Shown: positions 1-9,570, counted from the stretch's first letter. The stretch: 56,868 nucleotides of DNA from Bacillota bacterium (GCA_021821465.1 JAKACM010000020.1:1-56868); one strand, 5' to 3'. Translations and numbers: made by a program. Notes: generated from the sequence alone by a model not told the origin.

Positions 1-610
1 CAGCGAAAAGGATGCAACAGTCGATAATGTCTTCATGCCGCCATGATATCCCATCGGGGAGAATTTGTCCACCCCCTATGCAATGCGCTCACCGTGCGGC
101 TTAGCGGAACTATGCCGAAACCCTGCGGGCGCAAGACCGACGTCAAAGATTCCCAATGGCTGGCGGAGCTCTTAACCTTTGGCTTAGTGGCCCCCGTTTT
201 ATTCCCGACTGTCCGCAACGGGAGTTGCGGGAAGCGGTGCGGTATCGCCACCGTGTGATTGAGGAACGGGCGCGCGAGGTCAATCGGATTCAAAAAGTGC
301 CCGAAGGAGGCCATATCAAACTCGGGAGTGTCATTTCCGATGTGTTAGGCATCTCCGGCCGAGCTATGCTCCGAGCCTTGGCACAAGGCGAGGAGGATGT
401 GGAACGTCTGGCCGACCCCGTATTGGAGCTTCGGCCGATCTGTTAGCCCGAGCCCTCACAGGGCTCATGGGAGGTCATCAACGGTGGACGTTGCGGAGGA
501 AACTGTAGCACTGGGTCGAGTTAGAAGCCCACATTGCCGAGGCAGACCGAGAAATTGTCGAGCGCACCTGCGCTTTTGAGGACGCCCAACAGCTGGACGT
601 CTCCCGCCTA
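1..610 (+). pseudogene. Broken IS110-family transposase
   Basis: The translation matches the central part of IS110-type transposases: GRKTDVKDSQWLAELL near 125-175, then REAVRYRHRVIEERAREVNR and a stretch ending GISGRAMLRAL up to about 390. To follow the protein the reading frame must shift near 200 and again near 425, and an in-frame TAG interrupts it at about 509 (after RRKL). Beyond that the same frame continues as a plausible transposase segment (HWVELEAHIAEADREIVERT) to about 600, then similarity fades. The beginning lies outside the window. With two frameshifts and a stop it cannot make a working enzyme. No terminal repeats were recognised. Confidence 0.85.
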
Positions 611-930
611 ATAATTTTCGGGACAGATATTGCTCAAACCACTCGTAGTCAAGCGAGATCTTTGTGAGCTAAACTGTGCGGTAATCTGTTCCGCATCGAC
701 AACGTTCGACACGGAAGGAATGCCGGCGGAAGTTTATGATCCCGCCAACCGCCTCGACAGACTATACATTGGCCAGCCACGTACAATACAGAATTGTTTC
801 AATTTGAGTCTTTGGTTTTTTAAATCCCATGACTGTTGAGACGAGACCTGCCGCAGTGTGTAGAAAGCGGCATAGTCTTTACGTGTCTCAGGCATTATCC
901 ATGAACTTTCACATCTGATGTCTTACTGTT
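611..930. other. Non-coding gap after the IS110 remnant
   Basis: I see no supported gene here. Open frames are short, lack ribosome binding sites and resemble nothing. This is probably the decayed tail of the insertion plus the 3' flank of the next, opposing gene. Confidence 0.5.
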
Positions 931-2286
931 CTATTTTTCGGTCACGGTTTCCAAGCTGCGTTTGGTGGCATTAATGGCAAGTGGCAACAACAAAGCGGTT
1001 ATGCCCGCAGCTACAGCCATGACGACAAACCCTTGGGTAAATCCCCCAAGGTTGACAGCCGTTAGTATAAACATGGGGGCCAGAGCCCCGCCAATGTGTC
1101 CGAGTCCATCGGTTAATGAAACCCCGGTGGCACGAGCACGCGTCGGAAAGTGTTCCGCTGTAAGTGCATAAAGCAGCGGAACCATCAACCCAATCGTTAT
1201 CGAAGCAATAAGTCCCAGCACCATGATGATCGTCGGAGAAGGAAACAATCCAATGATCAGAAGGCTCAGACCAAACGCGATAGTGACCCACAAAATGAAC
1301 CACTTGCGTTCAAATCGATCACCAAATACAGCACTGCCGATTGCCCCAACAAAAAAGCCGATGCCGCTGATCACCAGATAGCTTATCGTGTTGGTGAGAG
1401 TATATCCGCGGGTCACAAAAAGGCTTGGAGCCAGAGTCAGCCAGCCGTAATTGGCGACATAATAGACGAACCAGATGATGGCAAAAAGAATCAGTCGCGA
1501 TAAATAGGGTGGAGCGAGGAGTGTTCGGGTTGGGTATTCTCTTGTGCTGACAGCATGTTTTGCAGGGATTGCGGGAGGCAATTTTACGTGAAGTTCTTGG
1601 AGGTATTGTTCGGCTTCGGCAACCACCTTGTTTGCATCGGCAGTACGATTTTTGCTCAATAACCAATGGGGGGACTCCGGAATATGACGGCGCAGGATCG
1701 TAATCGTTAGTCCTCCGATGGCTCCCACAAAGAGCAAGGCTCGCCAACCCCAGCTGAAATTGGGAACCAAACCCAATGCAATAAAAGGGACTATCGAAAA
1801 ACCGGCATACGCAAAGGTCGTTGCCCAACCGGTATACCGGCCCCGCAAGGGTGCCGGCGAAATCTCGCCTAAATACGTGGTAACGGAAGCTATCTCCGCA
1901 CCAATGCCCATGCCGGTAATAAAGCGAAATATATCAAGCCAAAGAAGGTTAGGACTGAATGTGCACAAAAGCGAACCGATGGTAAAGAATGATACCGATA
2001 GCATCAAGCTGATACGGCGGCCGTAGAGATCGGAAATCGTGGAATCCAGATAGGAGCCGATAATATAGCCGATTAAACCCACACTGATAGCTGATGCTGC
2101 GATTTCTGGGGTGACATGAAATTGTTTGGAAATGACAGGTAGAGCGAAACCGATATTCACTATATCGAAAAATCCGAAAAAGTATCCGGCGCCGATAATC
2201 CATAGCAAAGCCCAGGAATAGGGCCATCTGGGCAAACGGTCAAGCCTGCCTATAATGACTTCGGCTTCAGATTGTGATGCATTCAT
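931..2286 (-). CDS. MFS transporter, carboxylate/sugar-type symporter
   Basis: A 451-residue major facilitator superfamily permease of the inner membrane. About 12 hydrophobic segments are visible. The loop 2-3 signature appears as DLYGRR, and the helix 4/5 region reads FRFITGMGIGAEIASVTTYL followed by EISPAPLRGR, as in sugar-porter and metabolite:H+ symporter subfamilies. The second-half loop motif is GDRFERK. I place the start at 2286 because AGGAGG lies about 9 bases before that ATG; the longer frame upstream has a Cys-rich, unconvincing N-terminus. It diverges from the crotonase/CoA-transferase pair. A role in taking up the acid that those enzymes activate is plausible but inferred. Substrate unknown. 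Confidence 0.9.
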   Translation of the reverse strand: MNASQSEAEVIIGRLDRLPRWPYSWALLWIIGAGYFFGFFDIVNIGFALPVISKQFHVTPEIAASAISVGLIGYIIGSYLDSTISDLYGRRISLMLSVSFFTIGSLLCTFSPNLLWLDIFRFITGMGIGAEIASVTTYLGEISPAPLRGRYTGWATTFAYAGFSIVPFIALGLVPNFSWGWRALLFVGAIGGLTITILRRHIPESPHWLLSKNRTADANKVVAEAEQYLQELHVKLPPAIPAKHAVSTREYPTRTLLAPPYLSRLILFAIIWFVYYVANYGWLTLAPSLFVTRGYTLTNTISYLVISGIGFFVGAIGSAVFGDRFERKWFILWVTIAFGLSLLIIGLFPSPTIIMVLGLIASITIGLMVPLLYALTAEHFPTRARATGVSLTDGLGHIGGALAPMFILTAVNLGGFTQGFVVMAVAAGITALLLPLAINATKRSLETVTEK

Positions 2287-3108
2287 GTTGGCATTGACCT
2301 CCTGCGGGAATATTTCTTGTTGGGGGATGTAAACAGATGGTGCACTGGTAGTAACACTCCCAACATATTTTAAATGCTTGCCATAGCAAGTATCACACAA
2401 AATTATGACGAATCAAGAATATCACCCGACAAAACAAAATTTCGATATCTCAGACGCTTTCCAGTGTTGCCAAGCCGCCATTGCTTATGCGCATGAACAT
2501 TCTAAACACTCTGGCCGAGGAGGAAGTGAAATCTCCTTGCGTTTTGTTTAATATCTCCGTGTGTATTGCATCTATCAGTCATAGGCTTCGTCCGTTTTCA
2601 ACTTTATTGACATACGATAACGACAGAACCAGAAGTCTGGTGCCAGGACCAGCAGTTGTTCTTTTCCCTCCGGTCAGTTCCTGTTCCTTTGGCGGAGAAG
2701 TTGAAAACGAAGCGGTTTTTCGGGTTTGCATGGGCACTCTTATAGAGAAGGGGAGTATTATCCGTGCAAGGGGGCTTCGTGCCTCCCTTTAGCGGTGCAT
2801 GGAAGCCGTACTCGTCAGCACAATCAGATCGTGACTCACTATTTTCTGTCGTCGCGGCAATAATCTGCCAATCATTTCTTGCAGTTGCAAGATCCGTAAG
2901 AAGAGAGTTACTGGGCGTTGGATGACACGTGAGTTTGCTTGGTTAGGCACGAGGATTTTTAATTGGCGAGCATCTTGCTAAGTCGGCTGTCTTATTTCGC
3001 CGGCGTCTTACCCATTGCTTGACAGTATCTTCTTGGTTGAAGTATGAAAGATAGAAACAATGATAACGGCTATTCGGTGGGCAACCGACCGGAAAGGGTG
3101 GCTAAGCA
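2287..3108. other. Divergent intergenic region (822 bp)
   Basis: Lies between the divergent MFS gene and the crotonase gene. No protein frame here has a ribosome binding site or recognisable content. It is unusually long for a simple divergent promoter. A good sigma-A-type promoter sits near its right end (listed separately); otherwise I see nothing definite. Confidence 0.5.
3019..3048 (+). promoter_or_regulatory. Sigma-A-like promoter for crotonase gene
   Basis: TTGACA at 3019-3024 and TATGAA at 3043-3048 are separated by 18 bases. The pair is about 60 bases before the GTG start at 3109, so it would drive the crotonase and CoA-transferase genes. Confidence 0.55.
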
Positions 3109-3885
3109 GTGCCTACAATACAAGTCAATACAGAAGAAACCTTAGCACTAACAGTTGAACAATCTGTTGCGCGAATTGTTATTAATCGTCCCATGCGGCG
3201 TAATGCCCTGACCGAGGCCATGTGGGAGACACTGCTCGAATGGGTTAGTCACCTTCCCTTGCATACCCGTGTTCTTATCATTATGGGAGAGGGAGGAGTT
3301 TTTACATCGGGGAGTGATGTCCGGGAGTTGGCCAAACTACCTGAAGATGGAGTGGGTCGGATTTTTCGACTTATTGAAGCGACGGCCAGAGCAATTGAAG
3401 CTTTACCCATGCCCAGCGTGGCTGCAGTGACAGGGTTGGCTTTAGGCGGGGGCTTGATTTTAGCTTTGGCGTGTGACTTAAGAATAGCGAGTGGGCGTGC
3501 TCAATTTGGCATACCGGTGGGACGCTTGGGCATTACGTTGCAACCCCCGTTCTTACAGCGTTTGGTGCAAGTCTTGGGTTTGAGCTGTACCAAAGACTTG
3601 ATTTATACGGGACGAACGTGTAAGGCGGAGGAAGCGCTCCGGATGGGACTCGTCAATTATCTTGTCGATGATGAGTCGCAATTTGCTCAAGAAGTTGACA
3701 AGCTGGCTGGAAAAATCTTGGCACAGTCCCCGCAATCTCTTCGGGCCGTTAGATATAATATGGTTCGATTATTAAATTCCACAGTCCCCGAAGCCGCGGA
3801 TTCATGGGTTGGTTCGGACTTTGCCGAAGGAATTCGCGCATTTATCGAAAAGCGTTCTCCCATTTTTCCCAGTGAAACTCAGTGA
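3109..3885 (+). CDS. Crotonase-fold enoyl-CoA hydratase/isomerase family protein
   Basis: A 258-residue protein of normal crotonase length, presumably cytosolic and acting on an acyl-CoA. The first oxyanion-hole segment (GVFTSGSDVREL, about 63-74) and the second (GLALGGG, 109-115) are clear. Both glutamates that catalyse hydration in classical enoyl-CoA hydratase are missing: the positions matching rat Glu144 and Glu164 are Ile117 and Val137. Simple hydratase activity is therefore unlikely; another crotonase reaction such as isomerisation, thioester hydrolysis or C-C chemistry fits better. The GTG start follows AGGGTGG by 8 bases. It is 40 bp upstream of a CaiB-type CoA-transferase, probably in one operon. 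Confidence 0.88.
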   Translation: MPTIQVNTEETLALTVEQSVARIVINRPMRRNALTEAMWETLLEWVSHLPLHTRVLIIMGEGGVFTSGSDVRELAKLPEDGVGRIFRLIEATARAIEALPMPSVAAVTGLALGGGLILALACDLRIASGRAQFGIPVGRLGITLQPPFLQRLVQVLGLSCTKDLIYTGRTCKAEEALRMGLVNYLVDDESQFAQEVDKLAGKILAQSPQSLRAVRYNMVRLLNSTVPEAADSWVGSDFAEGIRAFIEKRSPIFPSETQ

Positions 3886-3925
3886 TTAAGATCCGTGTCA
3901 TTATGACTACAGGAGGGACATTAAT

Positions 3926-5083
3926 ATGACATTGCCTTTTGAGGGAATCCGAATCATTGATATGTCGCGCATCTTGAGTGGGCCGTATTGCACGATGTTT
4001 TTTGGGGATATGGGAGCGGAAGTTGTCAAAATTGAACCTCCTCAAGGTGATGACACCAGGAAATGGGGCCCGCCTTTTGTGGGAGGTGAAAGTGCTTATT
4101 TCCTAAGCGTGAATCGCAATAAAAAGAGTGTCGTGCTGGATTTGAAGAATCGGGCAGATCGGGACATCATTGAACAATTGATTAGCCAGGCAGACGTGGT
4201 TGTGGAAAACTTTCGTCCGGGCACTTTAGATCGTTTGGGCCTGGGCTTCAAATCCCTTGTCAATCTGAATCCTGACATTATTCTGGCATCAATATCCGGT
4301 TTCGGCCAAACAGGTTCATATCGGGATGAGCCCGGTTATGATGTCATTGCCCAGGGAATGAGCGGCATGATGTCTATTACCGGGGAAGGGGGAATGCCTG
4401 TCAAACCAGGGCTGTCCCTCGCCGACGTCAGCGCCGGCATGTGGGCGATTATCGGCATTTTAACCGCACTTCATCGCCGTCAGCAAGAAAGAAGTCCGCA
4501 ATGGATTGATATCTCTTTGTTGGAATCGATGATGACTTTTCATACCTATGCGGCCGGAAACTACTTTGCTACGGGCACAAACCCATCCCCGTTAGGCAAC
4601 GCCCATCCCAATATTTGCCCATATCAGACATTTTTGGCTCAGGACGGGTATTTTAATCTTGCTATAGGCAATGATCGTTTGTGGGGGATTTTTTGCCGAA
4701 GCCTTGGTCATGAGGAGTGGATCACGGATTCCCGGTTCCGAACCAATCAGGACCGGGTTCGGCATCGTGACGTCTTAGTTCCAATCTTAGAGGATTTATT
4801 CGAGACACAACCCGTATCCTATTGGCAACGGATGCTGAGACGAGCCAAAGTACCGACTGGCCCTGTTTACCGGTTTTCAGATTTATATCGCGATCCCTAT
4901 GTTACCGAGCGGGAGATGGTGTTCTCCTTGGACCACCCGACCGCGAACCAGGTTCCTCAAGTGGCATCTGGTGTCAAATTTGTTAATCAACCGCTAGACT
5001 TCAAAAAATTTACGGCACCACCCAGTTTAGGCCAACATACGACACAAGTCTTGAAAGAATGGGGCGTTTTGCCCCCCGACTAA
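3926..5083 (+). CDS. Family III CoA-transferase (CaiB/BaiF/Frc type)
   Basis: A 385-residue member of the CaiB/BaiF family, which moves CoA between organic acids through an aspartyl-CoA intermediate. The N-terminus has the family pattern (DMSRILSGPYC, then GAEVVKIEPP). Asp167 in LADVSAG occupies the position of the catalytic aspartate (Asp169 in formyl-CoA transferase). ENFRPGTLDRLGL and GFGQTG are also typical. Length is normal. AGGAGGGAC lies just before the ATG. It follows the crotonase by 40 bp, so the pair likely activates an acid to its CoA ester and then processes it. The acid cannot be deduced; carnitine-like, aromatic and dicarboxylic acids are all possible. Confidence 0.92.
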   Translation: MTLPFEGIRIIDMSRILSGPYCTMFFGDMGAEVVKIEPPQGDDTRKWGPPFVGGESAYFLSVNRNKKSVVLDLKNRADRDIIEQLISQADVVVENFRPGTLDRLGLGFKSLVNLNPDIILASISGFGQTGSYRDEPGYDVIAQGMSGMMSITGEGGMPVKPGLSLADVSAGMWAIIGILTALHRRQQERSPQWIDISLLESMMTFHTYAAGNYFATGTNPSPLGNAHPNICPYQTFLAQDGYFNLAIGNDRLWGIFCRSLGHEEWITDSRFRTNQDRVRHRDVLVPILEDLFETQPVSYWQRMLRRAKVPTGPVYRFSDLYRDPYVTEREMVFSLDHPTANQVPQVASGVKFVNQPLDFKKFTAPPSLGQHTTQVLKEWGVLPPD

Positions 5084-5708
5084 CCTACATGAGTCATGTG
5101 TATCGCAATCTCTTGGTATCCTTTGTTGGAGGGGATTGAGAGTGTCCCGCAAAAGATTAACAGATGACGAAAACTCCAGCGAACAACTGGTCGAGCAATA
5201 TTGTGACGTCAATTTGGTGTGGGTGTCATTGATGCCTTGAGCACAAGTCTGCCATCCTGCCCTAAAGGACGGAACTTGCAGAATGGGTGGTTAACTGGCC
5301 ATAGCCGCCGAAATCTCTGAGCCGACGGCTCTATTCCGTCAATGCACGCTGGAGGATGCTCTTCAGTCCTACTGTTGGCCGACCTTGGAATCCAAGCTGA
5401 AGGTGGGGTGACGGTTTAGGGGACCCGAGGGAAATTTGGTGAGGCGGGGGATTGTTTCTACCCGACGATGGGTGCACTGGTGGCACACCTATCGTGTGGC
5501 CCAAGCCTTGGCTGATCCCATGACCCTGATGACGCCTATGGCCCGAAATTGGCCAACGTTTATGATGATCTTGCCCAAAGGGCGCGGCGACAAGGATCAC
5601 TTGTATGGTATAGAATGTGCTGAAGGTGTGAGGCCAGTGCGTGATGCACAGACATCTCCAAGAGTGTATTAAGGGTCGTGATCCGCATCGGAAGCCAACT
5701 CAATATCC
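5084..5708. other. Gap with possible decayed mobile-element end
   Basis: No convincing gene over 625 bp. One open frame (5436-5672, plus strand) lacks a good ribosome binding site. Around 5255-5280 the sequence CTGCCCTAAAGGACGG followed by AACTTG resembles the CCTGCCCTAAAG...GGCTTG end motif seen near IS200/IS605-group RNAs, including the one at 50.1 kb in this window. It may be an old element end. Confidence 0.3.
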
Positions 5709-6620
5709 ATGATGATGGTCGACTACCGGGATGGTGATATGTTGCATTTTGAGACCGGCTACAGCGGCAATTCTCTTGTGCGTGAGAAACTGTACCCGCT
5801 CTTCGAGGACGTATTCGGAATCTCCGCCGTACTTCTTAAAGACTTTTACCGAAGGGGATTTTGGGACCCTTCTTATTGTCCGTATACTTTCTTTGACGGT
5901 GATATAGCTGTCGCCAACGCCTCGCGCTTTGAGCTGCCTTTAATGATCAAAGGACGTTCCATTGCGGCGGCAGGCATTCAGTCCGTCATGACACTGCCCA
6001 AGTACCGCCATCGTGGGTTCATGACCAGCCTCTTTGAACGTATGTTGGAAGACATTGACCGATACTATTCTCTCAGTTTGCTTTTTACGAAAACCCCGAG
6101 TCTCTATAAAAAGTTTGGTTTTCGGATTGCGCCAGAGACGCGATTTTGCGCTCGTCTGTCGGACCTGGCTTTTGGAACGAAGTGCTTGCTGAAACGACTC
6201 GACCTCTCCCAGTGTAATGATGCGTCGTTACTAGATCATCTGCTCCGGCGATCTACTCCGGTCTCATATTGGTTTGCGCCGACGGCGTATACCAGTTCAT
6301 TTTACCTGAATTGTTATGATGACACCTGGCAAGGGCGGATTTACTACCATCCAGACTGGAACGCTGTTCTTATCTTCGACATGGACCCTGACACGCTCCG
6401 GATGTATGCGATCCTGGCCGAGGAATGGCCCACCATGGCGGAGATTGTCCAAGCGACAGGCGTCACTTCTTTGTCATGGGTGGTCACTGACTTTTACCCC
6501 GACCGTTTCCCGGATTTGAAATGGAACTCGGTTGCCTATAAATCCCCGGGAAAACTCATGATCCGGGGTAAAGGGGAACCCCCCATCCCAATTAAATATC
6601 CGGAGATGGCCAAATTCTAA
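5709..6620 (+). CDS. GNAT family N-acetyltransferase
   Basis: A 303-residue protein with a GNAT acetyl-CoA-binding region at about residues 88-140. The stretch AAAGIQSVMTLPKYRHRGFM contains the R-x-x-G-type pyrophosphate loop, and LYKKFGFR matches the conserved 'Y-K-K-x-G-F' end of the fold. The C-terminal half is long, as in Eis-like acetyltransferases that add a sterol-carrier-like domain, but I cannot confirm that. The start is weak: three ATG codons in a row have no clear Shine-Dalgarno, and an ATG at codon 11 preceded by GGGATGGTG is an alternative. Acceptor substrate unknown. It stands alone. Confidence 0.75.
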   Translation: MMMVDYRDGDMLHFETGYSGNSLVREKLYPLFEDVFGISAVLLKDFYRRGFWDPSYCPYTFFDGDIAVANASRFELPLMIKGRSIAAAGIQSVMTLPKYRHRGFMTSLFERMLEDIDRYYSLSLLFTKTPSLYKKFGFRIAPETRFCARLSDLAFGTKCLLKRLDLSQCNDASLLDHLLRRSTPVSYWFAPTAYTSSFYLNCYDDTWQGRIYYHPDWNAVLIFDMDPDTLRMYAILAEEWPTMAEIVQATGVTSLSWVVTDFYPDRFPDLKWNSVAYKSPGKLMIRGKGEPPIPIKYPEMAKF

Positions 6621-7484
6621 TGGACACACTGGATAAACGAATGAATATAAAGCCATCTACCAAAAGTGAATGTTACTGCACTTTGACAGCTAAGCAGGAT
6701 CCGCATAATCACGTGCGCATCTTGCGGTTTTGGAGCGGTGAGCTAATTCTATCCGCGATCGGAACCGGAACTCAATTCCTTGGCGTGGATAATTGTTGCG
6801 GTTGTGGCAACCGGTAAGCGCAAAACGCTAGGGCCCAATCGGTAAAGAACCGTCTTAGTTACCATAAACTGGGTATCAGTTAAGTGTGGAAAAGACACGG
6901 GAACCTGGGTGGATCGTGTTAGGGTGGGAGACGACGAGTGGGACACAACGCGGCAACGAACGGCAGCCTGGCACTTAGGTCTAAACAAGGAACAGAGGCG
7001 ACTTACGTGCACCTTGAAGGACTGAGTCCCTGCTGCTGATTAAGACGGATTGAAATGAGGATGAATTGATCAAGGCTGAAAATGCAAGTGAGGGCCATGG
7101 TTAGCCATTTCCGCCGGTTCATTCCCGTCACACTGCAACGGAATTGAGCATATCTTAAGGGATTATCGGCGGGTACATTTGAAGCCATGGCGGCTTAGAT
7201 GACAGCAAAGACGACTGGTTGTGCGTGCCCAGAAGGGGCGATCTTTTGACGGCTGGAGTCTTGGATCCTCTATCGCAAGTTGGATATTCTCTTTCGTGGA
7301 TGAGAAGCCATTACCCAGTAATCACAATGTGGAGATTAGGACGGGGGTAAATATAATTTGGTGTTGACAAACTAAGAATATTAGCATAATCTTTATTATA
7401 GATAGTTAACCGTTTCGGGATGTCATGCGGGTGTTTTAGGGGTTTTTGAAGCTCGCGCAAGACCTCTCCCCCAGGAGGTACGAA
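6621..7484. other. Long intergenic region before TauE gene
   Basis: A stretch of 864 bp with no supported gene. A small frame overlapping the previous stop (6620-6817) and frames on the minus strand at 6749-7188 have no recognisable features. The only solid element is the promoter at 7364-7392. Confidence 0.45.
7364..7392 (+). promoter_or_regulatory. Sigma-A-like promoter for the TauE-MBL-TetR operon
   Basis: TTGACA at 7364-7369 and TAATCT at 7387-7392 with an ideal 17-base spacer in an AT-rich context. It lies about 90 bases upstream of the TauE start and is the most consensus-like promoter on the plus strand in this window. Confidence 0.65.
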
Positions 7485-8267
7485 ATGATTTCCATGATCG
7501 CGTTGCCAGTTGCGGGGTTTCTGATCGGACTGTTTATCATTACGTTGGGTGGAGGCGGCGGAGCAGTGTATGTCGGAATTTTGACTGTGTTTTTCCATAC
7601 TCCTCCGGCGATCGCGGCCTCGACGTCTTTGGCAACGATGATTCCGACCACCGCGGTAGGGGCCTTCAGTCATTGGAAAGCGGGGAACGCGAATATTCGG
7701 TTAGGCTGGTATCTGTTAGGCTTCGGTATTCTGGGGGCTGTCGTCGGTTCGATTTTTTCCGGCGTGTTGCCCCAAAGCGTGTATGACAAAATCTCCGGGT
7801 TGGCTATCGTCGGGATCAGCGTTCAAATGCTGGTGCAGCTTCTTCATCGTAAGCGCCGACCATTGTCCGCCACGCCTTATACCTCTGTCATGCCTCGCAG
7901 ATTCTGGCGCATCATCGCAGCTGGAACTTACGGAGTGTTTGGCGGAGTCTTATCCGGGCTCATCGGGATTAGTGGCAGTGCCGCCATCGTGGGCGGATTG
8001 TCCGTCGTGGGTTGCGATGTGACGGAAATTGCCGGTACCTCGGTGTTGGTTCTGTTGGGAATAGCTATCACCGGATTTTTGATGCATCTTCATCTCGGAA
8101 CGATTGACTGGTCTATAGTCAGTCTATTTCTTCCCGGAACCGTAGTCGGGGCCTTCGTTGGGCCCGTCCTCCTCCGACGAATCTCAACCAACGGGCGGGA
8201 AAACGTCTTGAGACCCTTGTTCGTGGTGTTGATGATCGGTACAGGGATGGCTCTGACCTTCAAATAG
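7485..8267 (+). CDS. TauE/SafE family sulfite/sulfoacetate-type exporter
   Basis: A 260-residue inner-membrane protein with about 8 hydrophobic segments in two similar halves, as in TauE/SafE (DUF81) permeases. Each half has the family pattern: a glycine-rich GGGGGAVYVGIL with PPAIAASTSLATMIPT, and later SGLIGISGSAAIVGG with AGTSVLVLLGIAITG. CAGGAGG precedes the ATG at 7485, so that start is preferred over the in-frame TTG at 7446. The family exports sulfite, sulfonates or other small organic anions; the exact substrate cannot be read here. It is followed after 24 bp by a metallo-hydrolase and then a TetR regulator, likely one transcript. Confidence 0.88.
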   Translation: MISMIALPVAGFLIGLFIITLGGGGGAVYVGILTVFFHTPPAIAASTSLATMIPTTAVGAFSHWKAGNANIRLGWYLLGFGILGAVVGSIFSGVLPQSVYDKISGLAIVGISVQMLVQLLHRKRRPLSATPYTSVMPRRFWRIIAAGTYGVFGGVLSGLIGISGSAAIVGGLSVVGCDVTEIAGTSVLVLLGIAITGFLMHLHLGTIDWSIVSLFLPGTVVGAFVGPVLLRRISTNGRENVLRPLFVVLMIGTGMALTFK

Positions 8268-8291
8268 GGAACAAAAGGAGCGAAGAGAGGC

Positions 8292-8924
8292 ATGACCATC
8301 ACCAAGGGCGTCATCATGTTGGAGAGCAGTGCCAGTAGCCACGTATTCTTGATCCAATCGGACGAAAACTTGTTAATCGACACCGGGAACCCGGGAGCAT
8401 TCGCAGCCATTTGGTCTGAGTTGCGATCTTTGGGGTGTGATTCGATTGCTCATATCTTGCTGACCCATCACGATGTGGATCACATCGGAAACGCTCAGAG
8501 ACTGCAAGAAGAGACTGGTGCGGATGTATGGGCCTCCGGTGAGGATATTCCTTATATTGTCGGGGAAAAACCCCGGCCCGGCATCAAACGGATCATCCAA
8601 GGCATTCTTCGGCCGACACCACCGCGGATCAATGGCAGTTATTCCGGGGACCAACCGTTTGGAGACATCCGGGTCATCTCGGCTCCTGGCCATACTCCAG
8701 GACATGTCATGTTTCTTTATCGCCGAGTCTTGTTTGTCGGGGACCTCTTTGCCATCAAACAGGGGGAGTTGCGCCTTTTTCCCCGCTTCTTGACTTGGAA
8801 TTCGCAAGTTGTCCTAGAGTCTCTCGCGTTACTGAAAACTCTGGAATTCGAGTGGCTGTGCCCGGCCCATGGCCATCCTCTACAGCGTAACGATGCCGTA
8901 GAACGCTTTATCCGTCAATACTAA
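8292..8924 (+). CDS. Metallo-beta-lactamase-fold hydrolase
   Basis: A 210-residue MBL-fold protein, cytosolic by sequence. The metal motif reads THHDVDHIG: His59, Asp61, Asp63 and His64, the H-x-D-x-D-H variant of H-x-H-x-D-H that is common in this superfamily. The second metal-binding histidine is in SAPGHTPGHV and the bridging aspartate in FVGDLF. The C-terminal histidine is in CPAHGHP. Reaction unknown: thioester, lactone and sulfur-compound hydrolases all share this fold. It sits between a TauE-type exporter and a TetR regulator, which suggests a detoxification or efflux unit. Confidence 0.85.
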   Translation: MTITKGVIMLESSASSHVFLIQSDENLLIDTGNPGAFAAIWSELRSLGCDSIAHILLTHHDVDHIGNAQRLQEETGADVWASGEDIPYIVGEKPRPGIKRIIQGILRPTPPRINGSYSGDQPFGDIRVISAPGHTPGHVMFLYRRVLFVGDLFAIKQGELRLFPRFLTWNSQVVLESLALLKTLEFEWLCPAHGHPLQRNDAVERFIRQY

Positions 8925-9003
8925 ACGTCAGGCGCCAAAAATTGGAATACCGTGAGCCTTCGAGAGAGATGGGAACATGGCACCTTCCGAAAGGAGCAAA
9001 CCG

Positions 9004-9570
9004 ATGACTTCATATCATCGACTCGATCGGACCCTTATTGTGAATACCGCCGCACTTTTGGCCGAAGAGCACACGCTGGATCACCTGACGATGAATCAGG
9101 TGGCCGAGCGTTTGGGGGTGAAAACCCCGTCGCTGTATAATCATGTTGAGGGGCTGCAAGATTTGCGTGCGGCACTGGCCGCTTTAGGCATGCAGCGACT
9201 GGGAATGCAAATCACCCAAGCAGCCATTGGCAAATCCCATGAGGATGCGATCACCGCTATTGCTCGGGAATATCGAATGTTTGCGCGAACCTATCCAGAG
9301 CTGTACAAGGCTATCTTAAAGTCTCCGGAAATCCAGCACAACGCCATCACCGAAGCCGAAAACGAGATGGTCCAGATCCTCCTCAAAGTGCTTGAACCGT
9401 ACCACTATAGTGAGGAAGAAGCGTTTCATCGGATTCGTGGGTTACGTAGTATCCTCCATGGCTTTGTGTCATTGGAGGCCGCAGGATTTTTTAGAGCACC
9501 GTGGGATATCGAAAAGAGTTACGAAAAACTCATCACCGGCATTCTTGACACCATGAATCCATGTTCGTAA
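9004..9570 (+). CDS. TetR/AcrR family transcriptional regulator (WHG-type C-terminus)
   Basis: A 188-residue DNA-binding repressor. The N-terminal helix-turn-helix is clear: LTMNQVAERLGVKTPSLYNH at about 28-47, followed by VEGLQDLRAAL. The C-terminal ligand domain resembles the WHG subgroup of TetR proteins (FARTYPELYKAIL and GLRSILHGFVSLEAAG). I place the start at 9004 because AAAGGAG lies 7 bases upstream; an ATG at 8977 would add nine residues without a site. It is the last gene of the TauE-MBL-TetR set, 79 bp after the hydrolase, and probably regulates that promoter or its own. Confidence 0.88.
   Translation: MTSYHRLDRTLIVNTAALLAEEHTLDHLTMNQVAERLGVKTPSLYNHVEGLQDLRAALAALGMQRLGMQITQAAIGKSHEDAITAIAREYRMFARTYPELYKAILKSPEIQHNAITEAENEMVQILLKVLEPYHYSEEEAFHRIRGLRSILHGFVSLEAAGFFRAPWDIEKSYEKLITGILDTMNPCS

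Noticed and set aside
2481-2792. Plus-strand open frame of 103 codons
   Set aside because: No ribosome binding site, no recognisable motif and an atypical composition; lies in a divergent promoter region.
5436-5672. 78-codon frame with several Trp
   Set aside because: Not matched to any transposase or other protein I know, no start signal.
6620-6817. Frame starting on the stop of the GNAT gene (TAATG overlap)
   Set aside because: The overlap is suggestive of coupling, but the 65 residues have no pattern and the frame runs into intergenic sequence.
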